The notes: generated by a model not told the origin, from the letters alone. A stretch of DNA of 64,000 nucleotides from Streptomyces sp. S465 (GCF_026898115.1 NZ_CP114036.1:372001-436000); one strand, 5' to 3'; positions 35,573-45,156 are shown, numbered from the stretch's first letter. Numbers and translations are program-made.

Positions 35573-36928
35573 TCAGGCGACCGGTGAGGTCTTCTCCGCT
35601 CCGCTCCGCGGGTGGTCATCACGGGTTCGCCTGGCGCCGCCGGCCCGTACCGGGGCAATGACCAGGATCGCGAGGACGGGCCCGATGGCGAGGGTCACAA
35701 AGGCCGCGTCGAAGGAATCCGTCGCCGAGAAGACGGCACCGACCGCGAGCGGCACCAGGACGCTGCCGAGCTGCCAGATGGCGTTGGCGATCCCCGATGC
35801 CGTGCCGGTCACCGAGGACGGGACGAGTCGTGGCACCAGCGCGACGACCAGCGGCGTCCATCCGTAAGCCGCGGCGCCGAGCAGCGGTGAGAGCAGGATG
35901 AACGCGGTCGGCGTCGAGAGTTGGCCGAACCACATGAGAGCGAGGGCGAAGATGCCGAGGATGGCGATGGTCGGTATTTTGCGGGCGCCACCGCAAAAGC
36001 GGTCGGTGACATAGCCGATGACGGGCTTCGCCACCACGGCGCTGATGGCGAAGACCGAGACGACGAGCCCCGCGGTTCCGGGGGACATGTCGTGTCCCCT
36101 GATCATGAGGGCGTTGGCCCAGGTGATGAAACCGTACAGTCCCCAGAAGCCGCAGAAGCCGGTCACACAGACGAGCAAGTAGTCGCGGTTGCGGGCGATG
36201 CCGCCGAAATCGAGCCGGCCGCGCGAGCCGCTCCGCACGGCCCCGGTCGCTGGGTCCGTGTCCTTCTCGGCTCCTCCCGACACGGGTCTCGCGGTCATGG
36301 CGTCCGGTTGGTTGCGGACCAGCAGGAACAGCGGGACGGCCACCACTATGGAGAGCACTCCGAAGACGTGGTACGAGGTGCCCCATCCGTGCCAGGCGAT
36401 CAACGCGGGGACGACGGCGTTCGCGATGGCTGTTCCGAGGGAGGTCGCGGTGGTGAAGATGCCCATCGGCAGCCCGAGACGATGGGACGGGAACCAGCTG
36501 GAGATGAGGCGCACGCCCGCCGAATAGTCGGCACCGGCGAAGAGACCGACAACGGCCTGGACGGCGATGCCGACCGTGGCGGAAGGAGTGGAACCGAAGA
36601 CGGTCATGAAGACTCCGGCGCCGGTCAAGGAGGTGGTGAGAACGATGCGTGGCCCGTACCGGTCGACACCGAGGCCACCCAGCGCGTTGGAGATGACGTA
36701 GCCGATGTAGTAGGCGGTGGCGAACACGCCGAGGCCGGCGATCGGCACCCCCAGTCCGTCCCCGACGAAGACGGAGGCCGGACCCCAGGTGGAGCGGTCG
36801 ATGGACGTGAGGGTGAAGGACAGCCAGCAGGCTATGAGGATCACCCAGCGGTAGGGCGAGGGCCGTGCGAGGGAGGCGTCGCGGGAGGCACTGGCGGTGG
36901 TACAGCCGGAGGAATGGGGCAGGTTCAT
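35573..36928 (-). CDS. MFS transporter, anion:cation symporter-like
   Basis: A 451-residue major facilitator protein with twelve predicted helices. It has the start WVILIACWLSFTLTSIDRST, the GGLGVDRYGPRIV loop typical of the ACS (organic anion) subfamily and a long charged central loop near residues 200-240. ATG 36928 is preferred because GGAGG precedes it. It lies downstream of the oxygenase-reductase genes and probably imports the aromatic acid they attack. A hairpin covers its ribosome site. Confidence 0.85.
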   Translation of the reverse strand: MNLPHSSGCTTASASRDASLARPSPYRWVILIACWLSFTLTSIDRSTWGPASVFVGDGLGVPIAGLGVFATAYYIGYVISNALGGLGVDRYGPRIVLTTSLTGAGVFMTVFGSTPSATVGIAVQAVVGLFAGADYSAGVRLISSWFPSHRLGLPMGIFTTATSLGTAIANAVVPALIAWHGWGTSYHVFGVLSIVVAVPLFLLVRNQPDAMTARPVSGGAEKDTDPATGAVRSGSRGRLDFGGIARNRDYLLVCVTGFCGFWGLYGFITWANALMIRGHDMSPGTAGLVVSVFAISAVVAKPVIGYVTDRFCGGARKIPTIAILGIFALALMWFGQLSTPTAFILLSPLLGAAAYGWTPLVVALVPRLVPSSVTGTASGIANAIWQLGSVLVPLAVGAVFSATDSFDAAFVTLAIGPVLAILVIAPVRAGGARRTRDDHPRSGAEKTSPVA

Positions 36929-36938
36929 CTTTGAACCT
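36921..36938 (-). promoter_or_regulatory. mRNA hairpin over the MFS ribosome site and start codon
   Basis: AGGTTCA-N4-TGAACCT forms perfect 7-bp arms. In the minus-strand mRNA the 5' arm contains part of the GGAGGTT ribosome site, and the start ATG lies at the loop and 3' arm. Folding would hide translation initiation of the transporter, so expression may depend on ribosomes arriving from upstream or on a factor. It could alternatively be a DNA operator. Confidence 0.5.
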
Positions 36939-37060
36939 CCGCGGTCAGTGGTGCTGCGGTGGACTGGGCGCACACGAGGTCGTGCGATCGGCGCGCCGGT
37001 GGAGAGGGTGCTCCGGGCAGGGGCCCGACAGGACGGGCCGGGCCCCGCCGACCGGTTCGG

Positions 37061-38035
37061 TCAGAGGTCCAGGACGAGCCGGCGTGAGGCGCAGCCGCCG
37101 ACGCAGATCATCATGGATGCGCTGACTTCACGCTCCCGCTCGTTCAGGATGCTGTCGGCGTGCGTCGGCTTACCGGCGAGGACCTTGGTCTCGCAGGTGC
37201 CGCAGAAGCCCTCTTCGCAGGAGGAGAGGACGTCGGGGCACACGGTGCGTACCGCGTCGAGAATGGATGTTCCGGGCTCGACGGTGACCGTGGCCCCGGT
37301 GCGGGCGAGTTCGACCTCGAAGGACTCGCTCTCGGCCGCGCCGGATACGTCCGGCGCGGTGTCCGGAGCTGTCCGTGCCGTCGGATCGGCGGTGAACTGC
37401 TCGGTGTACAGGGTGGTGCCGGTGTCCGTGCACAGCTTCCGCAGTGCTGTCAGGAGTCCGGCCGGCCCGCACGCGTACACCGCCGCACCGGACGGGGCCC
37501 GGGAGACGATGGAGGCCAGGTCGAGGGGCCGGCCCTCGACGAGCGAGATCTGGCCGCCGAGGCCGCGCACCTCGTGGGTGAACGCCATACTGGCCGCGCT
37601 GCGGCCGCCGTAGTGGAGTTCCCAGGAATCCCCGCGGCGGCTCGCCTCGCGGGCGAGGGCGAGGACCGGGGTGATCCCGATGCCGCCCGCGACGAGGACA
37701 TGGTGCTCGGCGGAGCGCAACGGGAAGTGGTTGCGCGGACCGCGGATCGGGAGCGTGCGGCCGACGAACGCGGTGTCGTGGATCTCCGCGGAACCACCGC
37801 GCCCGTTTTCCTCCCGCAGCACGGCGACGGTGTAGGCAGCCGCGTCAGGGGCTCCGCACAGCGAGTACTGGCGCACCGTGCCCGAGGGCAGACGCACGTC
37901 GATGTGCGCGCCCGCTTCCCAGGAGGGCAGAGGGCGGCCGTCAGCCGCGGCGAGAGTGAGCGACACGACGCCCTCGGCCTCCAGCCGGACCTGGGTGACG
38001 ACGGTATCGCGCCAGCTGTCCGTCGTCGCGGTCAT
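37061..38035 (-). CDS. PDR-type oxygenase reductase (flavin, NAD, C-terminal [2Fe-2S])
   Basis: A 324-residue three-domain reductase: FMN-type flavin domain (SGTVRQYSLCG in place of RxYS), NAD domain (LVAGGIGITPVLALAREASR, VYACGPAGLLTAL) and a C-terminal plant-type ferredoxin with SCEEGFCGTCETKVLAG and a fourth Cys in MICVGGCASRRLVLDL. This order is that of phthalate dioxygenase reductase, VanB and similar. It feeds electrons from NAD(P)H to the Rieske oxygenase encoded upstream. Its ATG overlaps the unknown gene's stop by four bases (ATGA). Confidence 0.9.
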   Translation of the reverse strand: MTATTDSWRDTVVTQVRLEAEGVVSLTLAAADGRPLPSWEAGAHIDVRLPSGTVRQYSLCGAPDAAAYTVAVLREENGRGGSAEIHDTAFVGRTLPIRGPRNHFPLRSAEHHVLVAGGIGITPVLALAREASRRGDSWELHYGGRSAASMAFTHEVRGLGGQISLVEGRPLDLASIVSRAPSGAAVYACGPAGLLTALRKLCTDTGTTLYTEQFTADPTARTAPDTAPDVSGAAESESFEVELARTGATVTVEPGTSILDAVRTVCPDVLSSCEEGFCGTCETKVLAGKPTHADSILNEREREVSASMMICVGGCASRRLVLDL

Positions 38036-38472
38036 GCCGTCACCTCCGCCACATCCCGGCTGCCGCCACGCAGGACCTGGAGCAGGTGCAGGACGGGCGG
38101 CATGTCCCGGACGATGACGACGGTGTCGGCGTACTCCCGCACCACGGCGGCGGCGGCATCCTCGTCCGCCCCGCTCCAGGCGAGACACGGCGTGACGACA
38201 ACCGCACCGAGGAGGGTGCCGGTATCCCGGGCCGCGTGGCCCAGACGGATCACCGTGTCATGGTCGACGGCGGCCAGGTCCCGTACGAGCAGGGTGATGA
38301 CGTCGGCACGCTCGAGGTACTCCTGCTCGTCGGCGAGTGGCGCTCCGTCGGCGACGGTGATCCCGGGGAGCTGGTCGATCAGGGCGGCGGCGGAGGTACG
38401 CGCCGCGGGGTCGAGAGGGACGAGCAGCACGTCGGCTTCGTAGGACCGCCGGGTCCAGGAGTTCGTCGGCAT
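38032..38472 (-). CDS. Unknown 146-residue protein of the Rieske oxygenase operon
   Basis: The product begins MPTNSWTRRSYEADVLLVPL and alternates hydrophobic strands with helices (ADVITLLVRDLAAVDHDTVI, LGAVVVTPCLAWSG, ADTVVIVRDMP), suggesting a small alpha/beta fold. It contains no metal- or nucleotide-binding motif I recognise. It is coupled to the reductase (ATGA overlap) and 81 bp from the oxygenase. A ribosome site (AGGAGAGG) precedes the ATG. It is probably an accessory or regulatory component of the oxygenase system; the function is unknown. Confidence 0.7.
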   Translation of the reverse strand: MPTNSWTRRSYEADVLLVPLDPAARTSAAALIDQLPGITVADGAPLADEQEYLERADVITLLVRDLAAVDHDTVIRLGHAARDTGTLLGAVVVTPCLAWSGADEDAAAAVVREYADTVVIVRDMPPVLHLLQVLRGGSRDVAEVTA

Positions 38473-38553
38473 GGGCCACCTCTCCTTTCTTTCTTCCTTG
38501 GCTGAGCCTTCGCAGACGGTGCGAGAGGCAGCGTGGGGTGCGGAGGAGGTGCG

Positions 38554-39840
38554 TCAGATGGAGACGAAGTCTTCGCCGTCGCGGACCACCAGCGCGTCCG
38601 CGGCGCCCTCCTGGAACGGAACCGACTTCGGCACCAGCACCGAGGCGGAGCGGACGCGGTGGTGCGCGCCCTGGTCGCCAGGGACGGGGTCGCCCTTGGC
38701 CGCGGTCTCGGCGGCGGCGAGGAGGCGCCTGCGGGCGAGGATGATCGCGGCGTCGGAGGTGCCGAGGCGTTCCTTGGTGCGATCGACGATGGCGCCCATG
38801 CTCTCCTGGAGGGAGAAGTCCTGGGCGGCGATGCCCTCGACACCGGAGAAGGACTTCTTCTCCTTCTGCGCCTGGCGGTCGATCAGGTAGTCGTTGGAGG
38901 CGTTGGCGAGGGTGTCGTACGTGCCTGGGATGTACTTGGCGTGGATGCCCTCGCCGTTGCGCATCGCGGTGAGTTCCGCCTCGGTGAGGTCGCGGGTGGG
39001 GTGGTAGTTGATGGACCAGGCCCAGCAGGTCTCGTCGTCGATGGGGACCCAGGCGTGGGCGCCGAGCGGGTTGTGCGTGCCGAACGGCGGGATGATCGTG
39101 TACCAGGGCATGATCCACTGCGTGATGCGCCAGTAGTACTGCTCGTCCTCCGCGTTGCGCCGGGCGCCGATGAGGAGCCCGCCGTCGGACTCGACCACCT
39201 CGAACTTCGGCCGGGTGTCGGCCTTCAGGTAGGCGAGACCGGCGGTGCCGGCGTGCATCGGGTCGTCGTCCATGTTGAAGCGGTGGGCGAAGGAGACGTG
39301 GCTGGAGTCGATACCGCCCTCCATCGCCTGCATGAAGTTGGTCATCTGGCGGCGCTTGGAGACGAACACCCTGCTCGCCGGCAGGCCCGCCCACTCCAGG
39401 TCCGGGAGCTCGGGCTTGAGTTCGGCGGGGCCCATGTAGGTCCAGATGACACCGCCCCGCTCGACGCACGGGTAGGCAGGCTGCTTGATCTTCTCGCACA
39501 TGCGGCTCTCCGGCGGCTCGGAGGGCATGTCGACGCAGTTGCCCGCCACGTCGTACTTCCAGCCGTGGTAGGCGCAGCGCAGTCCGCCCTCCTCGTTGCG
39601 GCCGAAGAAGAGGGAGGCGGTGCGGTGGCTGCACAGCTCGTCCAGGAGGCCGACCCGCCCCTCGGTGTCGCGGAAGGCGATGAGCCGTTCACCCAGCAGC
39701 TTGACGCGCACCGGCGGGCAGTCCGGCTCGGGCAGCTCCTGCGCGAGAAGGGCCGGGATCCAGTAGCGGCGGAGCAGGGTGCCCATCTCGGTGCCGCGGT
39801 CGGTGCGGACAAGCCGCTCGTTCTGTTCTCGGGTCAGCAT
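38554..39840 (-). CDS. Rieske non-haem iron aromatic oxygenase, phthalate-dioxygenase type
   Basis: A 428-residue oxygenase alpha subunit. The Rieske site is C70-S-H72 and C89-A-Y-H92. The mononuclear iron region GGIDSSHVSFAHR gives D178, H181 and H186. The C-terminal QESMGAIVDRTKERLGTSD pattern fits the phthalate 4,5-dioxygenase group, which has alpha subunits only and dihydroxylates or O-demethylates aromatic carboxylates using a PDR-type reductase. That reductase is two genes downstream. Its promoter is probably that of the alcohol dehydrogenase gene 86 bp upstream, which carries the tandem operators. Confidence 0.88.
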   Translation of the reverse strand: MLTREQNERLVRTDRGTEMGTLLRRYWIPALLAQELPEPDCPPVRVKLLGERLIAFRDTEGRVGLLDELCSHRTASLFFGRNEEGGLRCAYHGWKYDVAGNCVDMPSEPPESRMCEKIKQPAYPCVERGGVIWTYMGPAELKPELPDLEWAGLPASRVFVSKRRQMTNFMQAMEGGIDSSHVSFAHRFNMDDDPMHAGTAGLAYLKADTRPKFEVVESDGGLLIGARRNAEDEQYYWRITQWIMPWYTIIPPFGTHNPLGAHAWVPIDDETCWAWSINYHPTRDLTEAELTAMRNGEGIHAKYIPGTYDTLANASNDYLIDRQAQKEKKSFSGVEGIAAQDFSLQESMGAIVDRTKERLGTSDAAIILARRRLLAAAETAAKGDPVPGDQGAHHRVRSASVLVPKSVPFQEGAADALVVRDGEDFVSI

Positions 39841-39926
39841 GATGAGGCTCCTCAGGTGTACGAGTGAGATGCGCGTGCGGCGGTGAAGCGGGGCCGCACG
39901 GCCGTGGGAGTGATGTCCTGTGTCGG

Positions 39927-41051
39927 TCAGTGCGCGTGGGGGCGCACCACGACGTGCGGGGTCTCGGGGCCGGTGCCGGCGGCGAGGTGGCCGAGCATGG
40001 CGCCGGTTCCCTCCAGCGTGGTGTCGGCCGAGGGGACGAGCTGGAGGCGGGACGTTCCGTCGGCCAGGGAGGTGAGCGCGGTGGCGATCGCCTCGGGGCG
40101 TCGGCCGCGGACCGCGGTGACGGTGAGGTTGCGCCGGGTCATGGCGGTGGTGTCGACGGGGACGTGGGCGGGGTTCTTGGGGGTGGTGAGAACGAGCCTG
40201 CCGCCTTGCCCCAGGAGATCGACGGCGACGGCGATGACGTGTGGCGCGGGTCCGACGGTGTCGACCACGACGTCGGCGGGATCGGACCCGAGCACCCGCT
40301 GGATGCTCGCGGCGAGTTCGTCGCCGGAGTCAGCGGTGACGGTGTGCGCGCCGAGCAGCTCGGCGATGTCCAGCCGCGGGCGGTCCCGGCTCAGTCCCGC
40401 GACGACCACGTGCGCTCCGGCCCAGCGGGCAGCCGCGGTGACGGCCAGCCCGTGGTAACCGGGGCCGAGCACGATGACACGGTCCCCCTTGGTCACGTCA
40501 CCCGCCCGGACCGTCCAGTCGAGAGCGTTGGCGTAGGGAAGCACCCAGGCGGCGAGTTCGTCGGACAGGCCGCCGGGCAGTGGGTGCAGCACCGCGTTGG
40601 GCGGCAGCAGCAGGTACTCGGCGTTGCCACCGTAGAGCCCGGGTTCCTCGCCGGCGGGGATGGTTCCTATGCGCCGGCCACCTCCCCACAGATCGGTGTC
40701 GGGGCACAGCCGGTACGTGCCTGCCAGGCAGGCCCGGCAGGTTCCGCACGGCAGGTACTCCTCCACCACCACGCGCTGCCCCACCGTCCCCGACCATCGG
40801 CGCGGGCCGGGCTCGTCGGCGACAGCCGCGATCGTGCCGGCGACGTGGTGGCCCAGGACGGTGGGGGCCGCAAGACCCTGTGCGTAGAGGTTGACGTCGG
40901 TGCCGCAGATCCCGGAGGACGCGACGCGCAGCCAGCCCTCACCGGGCCGCGCGGACCTCGTCGGCATGCGGCGTACCTCGCTGCGCGCTCCGGGGAGGGC
41001 CACGCTGGCGCGCGCCGAGTCCGGTACCGCTGCGGCGGATGCGTCGCCCAC
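39927..41051 (-). CDS. Zinc-dependent alcohol dehydrogenase (MDR)
   Basis: A 374-residue protein with catalytic-zinc residues C49 (GICGTD) and the GHH pair at 68-69 (family GHE), and structural-zinc Cys at 102, 105, 108 and 116. The NAD region includes VIVLGPGYHGLAVTAAARW. GTG 41051 is chosen because AAGGAGGAAG lies just upstream; the same frame stays open much further but without homology. It should oxidise an alcohol of the pathway. The two ATCGC-N3-GCGAT operators just upstream (41065, 41086) mark it as the first gene of an IclR-controlled operon with the oxygenase. Confidence 0.87.
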   Translation of the reverse strand: MGDASAAAVPDSARASVALPGARSEVRRMPTRSARPGEGWLRVASSGICGTDVNLYAQGLAAPTVLGHHVAGTIAAVADEPGPRRWSGTVGQRVVVEEYLPCGTCRACLAGTYRLCPDTDLWGGGRRIGTIPAGEEPGLYGGNAEYLLLPPNAVLHPLPGGLSDELAAWVLPYANALDWTVRAGDVTKGDRVIVLGPGYHGLAVTAAARWAGAHVVVAGLSRDRPRLDIAELLGAHTVTADSGDELAASIQRVLGSDPADVVVDTVGPAPHVIAVAVDLLGQGGRLVLTTPKNPAHVPVDTTAMTRRNLTVTAVRGRRPEAIATALTSLADGTSRLQLVPSADTTLEGTGAMLGHLAAGTGPETPHVVVRPHAH

Positions 41052-41064
41052 AACTTCCTCCTTA

Positions 41065-41102
41065 TTATCACTATGCGATACATGAATATCGCTTAGCGAT
41101 TC
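41065..41102. promoter_or_regulatory. Tandem IclR-type operators, pair 2 (upstream of ADH-oxygenase operon)
   Basis: TTATCACTATGCGATAC at 41065 and ATATCGCTTAGCGATTC at 41086 lie 21 bp apart, directly upstream of the GTG at 41051. The first overlaps the region immediately before the ribosome site, so binding would block transcription. Confidence 0.75.
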
Positions 41103-41152
41103 GATACGGGAGGGGCTGCACGCAGCCCCGTCAACAGGTGCGAAACGGCTGT

Positions 41153-42424
41153 TCAACGTGCCCACAGCTGGCAGACCAGCAGCGCGTTCAGGCTGGTGAT
41201 GACCACGGCGATGAGCACCAGGACCGCTGTGAACGTCCGGGAGTTGGCGAACTCCCCCATGAGGCACCGATCGCGCGCCGCTGCGATCAGCGGCACCAGC
41301 GCGCAGGGGATGCCGAAACTCAGGACCACCTGGCTCGCGTTCAACACCGTGGTGCCGTCGATCCCCAGGCCGAGAACCGCCACAGACGGTGCCATGGTGA
41401 TCAGGCGTCGGAGCAGCAAGGGAATGCCGAGCCGTACGAATCCGGACATCACCACCTGCCCGGCATAGGTACCGACAGCGGATGAGGAGATCCCGGAGGC
41501 CAGCAGCGCGACGGCGAAGACCAGGGCGGCCGTGCCCCCAAGCCCGTGCGCCAGCGCCGCGTGGACCCCTTCGAGAGAAGACCCGTCTCCGCCCGAGGCG
41601 TCGTGGAGCACCGCGGCGGCCACCATCAGCATCGCCGCGTTCACCAGGCCGGCCAGCCCGAGGCCGGCCGGCACGGACCAGCGTGCGCCACGCAGCATGC
41701 CGACGCACTCGGCGCGGCTGCGCGCGACAGCGCCCCTGGCCGTCAGCGCCGAATGCAGATACACCGCATGGGGCATGACGGTCGCGCCGACGATTCCCAC
41801 CGCGAGGAAGAGCCGCTCTCCGCCGGGGACAGCCGGTACCAGTCCCGAGACGACCTCCCAGGGGGCCGGACCCGAACGCAGCAACTGATAGCCGAATCCG
41901 CCGACGACCAGCAGCAGGAGCGCGGTGACAGCACGCTCGAAGGGCCTGCTCCCCCACGCCTGCAACCCCAGCACGGCGAAGGCCGCCACGGCCGTGATGA
42001 GTCCGGCCGGGAACAGCGGCACTCCGAACAGCAGACGCAGTCCCAACGCGGCGCCGATGAACTCGGCCAAGTCGGTCGCCATGGCGACGAGTTCCGCCTG
42101 TGCCCACAGTGGCCACCGGACCCAGGACCGGTACCGGCCGGCGCACACCTCCGGCAGCGACTTGCCGGTGACCACGCCGAGCTTGGCCGCGCAGTACTGC
42201 ACCGGCATCGCCATCAGACCGGCCGCCACCACCACCCACATCAGTTGGTACCCGAACCGCGCCCCGGCGCCGAAGTTCGTGGCGAAGTTGCCGGGATCGA
42301 CGTAGGCGGTCGCCGCCACGAGCGCCGGTCCGAGAACCCCGAGGACAACACCCCGCGAGAGATCCGCCCGCGGCGTCGAGGGCGTGATATCCCGCTCCGG
42401 CGCCTGCTCGGTACTGAGGGCCAC
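41153..42424 (-). CDS. Nramp-family divalent metal transporter (MntH-like)
   Basis: A 423-residue protein with about eleven helices and the two Nramp signatures: DPGNFATN in the first helix and MPHAVYLHS in the sixth. These residues bind Mn(II) or Fe(II) in characterised members. GTG 42424 has CGGAGG upstream. It lies inside the catabolic locus between the aldehyde and alcohol dehydrogenase genes. Import of iron or manganese for the Rieske oxygenase and amidohydrolase is a reasonable inference. Confidence 0.87.
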   Translation of the reverse strand: MALSTEQAPERDITPSTPRADLSRGVVLGVLGPALVAATAYVDPGNFATNFGAGARFGYQLMWVVVAAGLMAMPVQYCAAKLGVVTGKSLPEVCAGRYRSWVRWPLWAQAELVAMATDLAEFIGAALGLRLLFGVPLFPAGLITAVAAFAVLGLQAWGSRPFERAVTALLLLVVGGFGYQLLRSGPAPWEVVSGLVPAVPGGERLFLAVGIVGATVMPHAVYLHSALTARGAVARSRAECVGMLRGARWSVPAGLGLAGLVNAAMLMVAAAVLHDASGGDGSSLEGVHAALAHGLGGTAALVFAVALLASGISSSAVGTYAGQVVMSGFVRLGIPLLLRRLITMAPSVAVLGLGIDGTTVLNASQVVLSFGIPCALVPLIAAARDRCLMGEFANSRTFTAVLVLIAVVITSLNALLVCQLWAR

Positions 42425-42489
42425 AGGGACACACCTCCGGAAATGTGCGAGGGAAGAGAGCGAATGGCGTGACGCCCTCGCTCCCCCCT

Positions 42490-43931
42490 CTAGCCGACGG
42501 GCAGATGGATGTGCTTGGTCTCCGTGAACTGCGCGACACCGTCGATGCCCCGGACCCGGCCCAGCCCCGAGGACTTCACGCCGCCACCCGGCGCGTCGGG
42601 GTACGACGTGTTCCATCCGTTGACCCAGACGGTTCCGGCCTCCAGCCGTGCGGCAACCCGCAGGGCGCGTCCGGGGTCACCGGTCCACACCGCGGCGACG
42701 AGGCCGTAGCACGTCACGTTGGCACGTGTGACGGCGTCTTCCTCGTTGTCGAAGGGCTCGATGGTCAGCACCGGGCCGAAGACGTCGGTGTGGATGATCG
42801 CCGCGTCGCGGTCGGGGTCGTCGACGATGGCCGGCGTCACCGCATGCCCGGCGATCCCGTCGGGATGGACGAGTTCCCCGCCGCTGACACCTGCCTGCCC
42901 TCGCACACCATCGATGTGCCCCATGACCGATGCGGCGTGAGCGGGCGAGACGAGGGGGCCGATCTCGGTGGCATCCTTCGCGGGATCACCGAGCCGCATG
43001 GCCCGGAGGGTATCCCGGACCGCGCCGACCGCCTCACGGTGCACGGAACGGTGGACCAACAGCCGTGAGCAGGCCATGCACATCTGCCCCGCGGTGATGA
43101 CGGCCGCTCGGGCCAGCTTCGGCAGGGCGGAGTCGAGGTCGGCGTCGGGCAGGACGACTGCGGCGTTCTTGCCTCCGAGTTCGAGCAGCGGCCGCAGCAT
43201 ACGGTCCGCCGTCGACCTCAGGACGGCCTCGCCCACCTTGGTGGAGCCGGTGAATGCCACGGCCCGCATGCGGGGATCGTGGAGCAGGTGCTGCGCGACC
43301 GCCACATCGCCTAGACCACCTGCACCACGTCCTCGGGCAGACCGGCACGGCGGCCGAGCCTCAGTACGCGTGTGGTGACGTGGCTGGTCTGCGGGGAGGG
43401 CTTGACGATGCACGTCACACCGGCCGCGAGAGCGGGGGCGAGGTCACGGAGGAGGAGCAGCACGGGCCAGTTCCACGGGACCAGGAAGAGGCTCGGTCCG
43501 ACCGGTTCGCGCACCACGTGGCTGACGCTGCCGTCAGGCAGGCTGCCGGCTGTGCCGAGGTGGATACGGGTCAGGCCCGCGTTGTACTCCAGGGCGTCCG
43601 CGGCAGCGGCCACCTCGGCCCGCGCCTCGGTGATCGGCTTGCCCGTCTCCGCGACGAGATCCGCACTCAGCTCCCCGGCGTCGGCCCGTAGCGCCTCCGC
43701 CCAGTCGCGCATGACGCGCGAGCGTCGTCTGGGGTCCGCGGCCCAGGTCCGAAGGCCCGCCGCGGCCGATGACGCCACGGCGTCCAGTTCGTCCGCGGTC
43801 GTGGGCTGGATCTCCGGGAGAGGGGCCAAGGTGGTGGGGTTGAGCGGCCGGATGAGGGCATCCCAGCCGGCTCCGTCCTCCCTCGAAGCGTCCTGCGTCG
43901 CGGCCTGCGATATCCGCTGTGCCGCGGTCAC
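42490..43931 (-). pseudogene. Aldehyde dehydrogenase family gene, frameshifted
   Basis: The N-terminal ~206 residues read from GTG 43931 in one frame and end GLPEDVVQVV at a TAG (43311-43313). The remaining ~280 residues continue in another frame as GDVAVAQHLLHDPRMRAVAF through to 42490. Joined, they form a full ALDH with PWNWPV (Asn), LELGGKN (Glu) and GQMCMACSRL (catalytic Cys). A single indel near 43313 explains the break. It would oxidise an aldehyde from the ADH or ring-cleavage steps. The GTG overlaps the amidohydrolase stop (GTGA). A sequencing error is possible. Confidence 0.8.
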
Positions 43932-45130
43932 AGGTTGAAGACCTTCCGGGCGTTGCCACCGAGGATGTTCAGCTTCGCCTGCTCATCGAGGAAGGGGATG
44001 CCCATGATGCGACCGGGGACGTCGAAGTCCCAGTGCGGCCAGTCCGAGGAGTAGAGCAGGGTGTCCTTGGCGTTCATGGCGTTGAAGGTGGATTCCAGCA
44101 GCGCCATGTCCGTGATCTCGATGGGCTGCGAGGTGTAGTACATCTGCCGCATGTAGTCGCTGGGGAGCCGGCGCAGCAGGGGCGCCTCGGACTGCCGCAT
44201 CAGGTACTCGTGGTCCAGGCGCTGCATCATGAACGGGAGCCAGGCGAGCCCGCTCTCGATCCAGATGGTCTTCAGGCGGGGGAACCGTTCCGGGATGCCG
44301 TTGACGATCCAGTTGGTCAGGTGCGTCATGTTGCAGGTGACGAACGACATGGCGTGGACGGACAGGAACCGGTTCATCGTGGAGGTCATGGAGTCCTCCC
44401 ACGTCGGGCCGGCGTGGAAGCCGATGGGCAGGCCCCGCTCCTCCAGCTCGGCGTACAGCGGCATGTACTCGTTGCGGTGCACGCCCGCGTGCCGTTGACT
44501 GGTCACGAGGAAGCCCAGGACGTCCGGGTGGTCACCGAACTCGCGGATGGTTTCCAGGGACGCCTGCGGGTCCTCGAAGGGAAGACCGAGCATGGTCTTG
44601 ATCCTGGGGTCCTTCGGCAGGACGTTCTCGACGAACCACCGGTTGTAGGCCTTCATCAGCTGCACGGCGATCCCCTTCTCGGGGTGCAGTCCGATCTCCA
44701 GCATCGGCTGGGGGAAGACCACCTGGATGTCGATGCTCATCGCGTCCATCGCCCGGCACACCAGCTCGACATCACGGGCGTCGCCCGTGTCCGGTACCGA
44801 CTCCGCGAGACCCGACTGGTGCGGAATGCGCGCACCGGCGTCCTGGAGGGCAAGCCCGGCCTTGTAGTTGCTCAGGGCTAGCTGCCCCGCCTGCGGGCGG
44901 TGGATCATCATCTGTTGGGCGATGTCGCGCAGGACGGGGTCCTCGACGTAGGAGATGATGTCCTTCCAGGAGTTCAGCTCCGCGTGGTGCGAGTCGACAT
45001 CGCAGATGAAGACCTTGTCGAGCCCGTAGCGATCGGTGTCGCGGCGGGCGTTGGCCAGGATGTCCGCCGTGTGCGTGCGGGTGGTGATTTCCTGCGTGGG
45101 AAGTGGCTTGGGCTGGTGGGTCGTGGTCAT
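43928..45130 (-). CDS. Amidohydrolase-2 family protein (ACMSD/decarboxylase-like)
   Basis: A 400-residue TIM-barrel amidohydrolase. The metal sites are recognisable: ICDVDSHHAE at residues 42-51 (in place of HxH), GFHAGPTW, and SSDWPHWDFD for the late Asp. Members of this group decarboxylate or hydrolyse aromatic-derived acids (ACMS decarboxylase, resorcylate and carboxyvanillate decarboxylases). AAAGGAGCAG precedes the ATG. It is part of the operon from the Rieske ferredoxin (45853) to the ALDH. Decarboxylation of the imported aromatic acid or of its cleavage product is inferred. Confidence 0.82.
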   Translation of the reverse strand: MTTTHQPKPLPTQEITTRTHTADILANARRDTDRYGLDKVFICDVDSHHAELNSWKDIISYVEDPVLRDIAQQMMIHRPQAGQLALSNYKAGLALQDAGARIPHQSGLAESVPDTGDARDVELVCRAMDAMSIDIQVVFPQPMLEIGLHPEKGIAVQLMKAYNRWFVENVLPKDPRIKTMLGLPFEDPQASLETIREFGDHPDVLGFLVTSQRHAGVHRNEYMPLYAELEERGLPIGFHAGPTWEDSMTSTMNRFLSVHAMSFVTCNMTHLTNWIVNGIPERFPRLKTIWIESGLAWLPFMMQRLDHEYLMRQSEAPLLRRLPSDYMRQMYYTSQPIEITDMALLESTFNAMNAKDTLLYSSDWPHWDFDVPGRIMGIPFLDEQAKLNILGGNARKVFNL

Positions 45131-45156
45131 GGTCTGCTCCTTTTCCATAGAGCGGC

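Noticed and set aside
39927..42539. 870-codon fusion of the alcohol dehydrogenase with upstream sequence
   Set aside because: The upstream part is the out-of-frame shadow of the Nramp gene. A ribosome site and GTG at 41051 mark the real start, and operators lie just before it.
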